Shown: piece by piece, positions 62,717 to 64,000 of the stretch
Numbering within the stretch: the first letter of the stretch is position 1
Layout of the letters: every line of letters starts with the position of its first letter
NCBI RefSeq assembly: GCF_011683915.1
Contig: NZ_JAAQPH010000025.1
Coordinates: 1 to 64,000, forward strand
Reading direction: 5' to 3'
Length of the DNA: 64,000 nt
From: Pelagibius litoralis
Lineage (GTDB): Bacteria; Pseudomonadota; Alphaproteobacteria; Kiloniellales; Kiloniellaceae
The notes under the pieces: generated by a model
Databases searched by the model: none
What the model saw: the letters and a program-made list of their open reading frames with translations, nothing else
Told to the model about the DNA's origin: nothing
Made by a program: the position numbers and the translations under genes

Positions 62717-63309
62717 GGCTCCAGCCTCCTTGGCGCGTCGGGCCCGTTTTCGGCGCCGGGCCCGCTACCCGGTTTGTTCTTGGGTTTGCCACTGTCATTG
62801 GGATCGCCCGGGGAATCGTCCAATTCCTCGAACTCACCGTCGATGATGCCGCCGGGGCCGCCGTGGCGGCCTTTATTGTGGCTGTCCTTGCCCCAGGTGT
62901 TGGGATTGACCTCCTGTCCGTCGACGAAAACCCGGGCCTGGCCGCGCGCGGCCCGCTGGGCCAGCCGCCGGCCGACGGCGCGGCGCAGAAACGCGCGGAA
63001 AGGCGGCAGAAACAGCAGCAGGCCCATCGCGTCGGTCACGAAGCCGGGGACCAGCAGCAGCGCGCCGGCAAAGACCAGGCAGATCCCCTCGAACATTTCG
63101 TGGGCCGGCAGTTGGCCCCGATCCATCTGGGCCCGGGCCCGCCCCAGGGTTGCCAGGCCCTGTGCGCGCAGCAGCAGGCTGCCGGCCAGGGCCGTCGCCA
63201 CGGTCGCGGCAATGGTCGGCCAGATGCCCAGGGCACCACCTACCTGTATGAACACGGCGATTTCCAGCAGGGGCAGCCCAATAAAGACAGCCAACAGAAT
63301 AAGGGCCAT
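62713..63309 (-). CDS. FxsA-family membrane protein
   Basis: This 198-residue protein has a hydrophobic N-terminal half: LILLAVFIGLPLLEIAVFI, the LGIWPTIAATVATALAGSLL helix pair, then GICLVFAGALLLVPGFVTDAMGLLLFLPPFR (key piece LLVPGFVTDAMGLLLFLPP). This is the FxsA pattern. The C-terminal 70 residues are disordered and Gly/Pro-rich. The E. coli relative relieves phage F exclusion when overproduced, but the normal role is unknown. Confidence 0.9.
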   Translation of the reverse strand: MALILLAVFIGLPLLEIAVFIQVGGALGIWPTIAATVATALAGSLLLRAQGLATLGRARAQMDRGQLPAHEMFEGICLVFAGALLLVPGFVTDAMGLLLFLPPFRAFLRRAVGRRLAQRAARGQARVFVDGQEVNPNTWGKDSHNKGRHGGPGGIIDGEFEELDDSPGDPNDSGKPKNKPGSGPGAENGPDAPRRLEP

Positions 63310-63432
63310 ACTTGCTCTTTCTTGACCAGTTGCCTACATAATGCCCATAAACCATGCGGTGAGGCCAGCCGCGGCGGACTTCAGGGGTTTCACGGCCGCC
63401 CTCCGCCTTTTGTCTTACAGATTGCGAAGTAG

Positions 63433-64000
63433 ATGAGCGACAGCAGCCTCATAGAAATAGTCATCCTCGCTGCCGTCGCAGCATTTTTTATCTTCAAGCT
63501 GCGTTCGGTACTCGGCAAGCGCACCGGCCATGAGGAAAAACCGGATTTCGATCCCTTCAAGCCGCGTCCGAACGACGCTGAGGGCGAGGACGACAAGGTC
63601 GTTCAGCTTCCCGAGCGCGGCAAGGGCCCGCGGATTTCCCAGGACGAGCTGTTTGAGCAGGGTGAACCGGAATCGGCCGAAGCGGCCATGGACGACAGTC
63701 CCCTGGCGGCCGGGATCACCCAGATCAGGCTGGCGGACCGGGATTTTGATCCTGTTCAGTTCGTCGGCGGCGCGCGCGGCGCCTTTGAAATGATCGTCGC
63801 CGCCTTTGCCGACGGCGACAGCAAATCCCTGCGCCCGCTGCTGGCCAACGACGTCTTCAGCGATTTCGACGGCGCCATCAAGGACCGCGAGAGTCGCAAT
63901 GAAAGCCTGGAAACAACCTTGATCGGCATTACCTCGGTGGACTTGATCGAGGCGGAGATGCAGCAGAAAAGCGCCTTCGTGACCGTGAAGTTCGTCTCCG
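63433..64000 (+). CDS. Tim44-like domain protein (partial)
   Basis: The gene runs off the right edge after 189 codons. An N-terminal membrane anchor (IEIVILAAVAAFFIFKLRSVLG) is followed by an acidic linker, then a Tim44-like domain starting FDPVQFVGGARGAFEMIVAAF. In alphaproteobacteria such proteins (TimA) lie near secB and fxsA, as here, and are thought to work at the inner membrane in protein handling. The first codon is ATG, and its neighbour to the left is divergent with a 123-bp gap. Confidence 0.88.
   Translation, partial: MSDSSLIEIVILAAVAAFFIFKLRSVLGKRTGHEEKPDFDPFKPRPNDAEGEDDKVVQLPERGKGPRISQDELFEQGEPESAEAAMDDSPLAAGITQIRLADRDFDPVQFVGGARGAFEMIVAAFADGDSKSLRPLLANDVFSDFDGAIKDRESRNESLETTLIGITSVDLIEAEMQQKSAFVTVKFVS

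Overview
The window looks like chromosomal DNA of a GC-rich alphaproteobacterium, probably a Rhodospirillales/Kiloniellales-type lineage. The support is the origin-proximal gene order parB-parA-rsmG-mnmG-mnmE and rho-hemJ-hemH-hemE // PPDK-regulator-maf-aroE-coaE-dnaQ-secB-Tim44, plus alphaproteobacterial families (DUF3576 lipoprotein, DUF6489, Tim44-like protein next to secB). A strongly acidic porin hints at a marine or halotolerant lifestyle; this is inference. No rRNA, tRNA or CRISPR array was seen.

Layout. 1-1.2 kb: a partial gene, a divergent pair of related small HTH proteins and a GC-rich stem-loop repeat. 1.2-5.0 kb (minus strand): an ABC-transporter-like protein with a degenerate ATPase, a cyclic-nucleotide-binding protein and a methyltransferase. 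5.2-12.2 kb (plus strand): a compact glycan operon of four glycosyltransferases, a histidine phosphatase, a polysaccharide-deacetylase-like protein and a small membrane protein. 12.2-16.3 kb: an oligopeptide-type ABC transporter (fused double ATPase and two permeases) without a binding protein. 16.4-25.8 kb: a dispersed hairpin repeat, a membrane class III adenylate/guanylate cyclase, a methyltransferase/metallo-hydrolase pair, two tandemly duplicated MFS transporters, an OmpR-type regulator, an alpha/beta hydrolase and ribA. 26-33 kb: a conserved hypothetical protein, an L,D-transpeptidase-type protein, lipoproteins, a YggS-type PLP protein, twin sulfotransferases and a porin. 33-37.4 kb: leuS-lptE-holA. 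37.4-43.7 kb: the chromosome segregation / tRNA modification cluster with two perfect parS sites. 43.8-52.7 kb: assorted metabolic genes, including an mttB-lysR-kinase segment flanked by two copies of the 3' end of a quinone oxidoreductase gene. 52.7-64 kb: rho, heme genes, the putative oriC between hemE and the PPDK regulator gene, and the maf-aroE-coaE-dnaQ-secB block.

The best candidate for an undescribed system is the divergent locus at 1.2-12.2 kb. A cNMP-sensing protein and an ABC membrane protein that has lost its Walker A lysine, Walker B aspartate and H-loop histidine sit back to back with a dense, translationally coupled glycosyltransferase/deacetylase operon. I infer a cell-surface glycan or glycolipid pathway with an unusual pseudo-ATPase membrane component. 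Other unusual structures are the MFS duplication, which carries a remnant of the neighbouring gene and a conserved overlapping leader frame; the qor-tail direct repeats that may mark an inserted island; a hairpin repeat whose edge supplies the stop codon of two unrelated genes; and a parS site embedded in rsmG codons.
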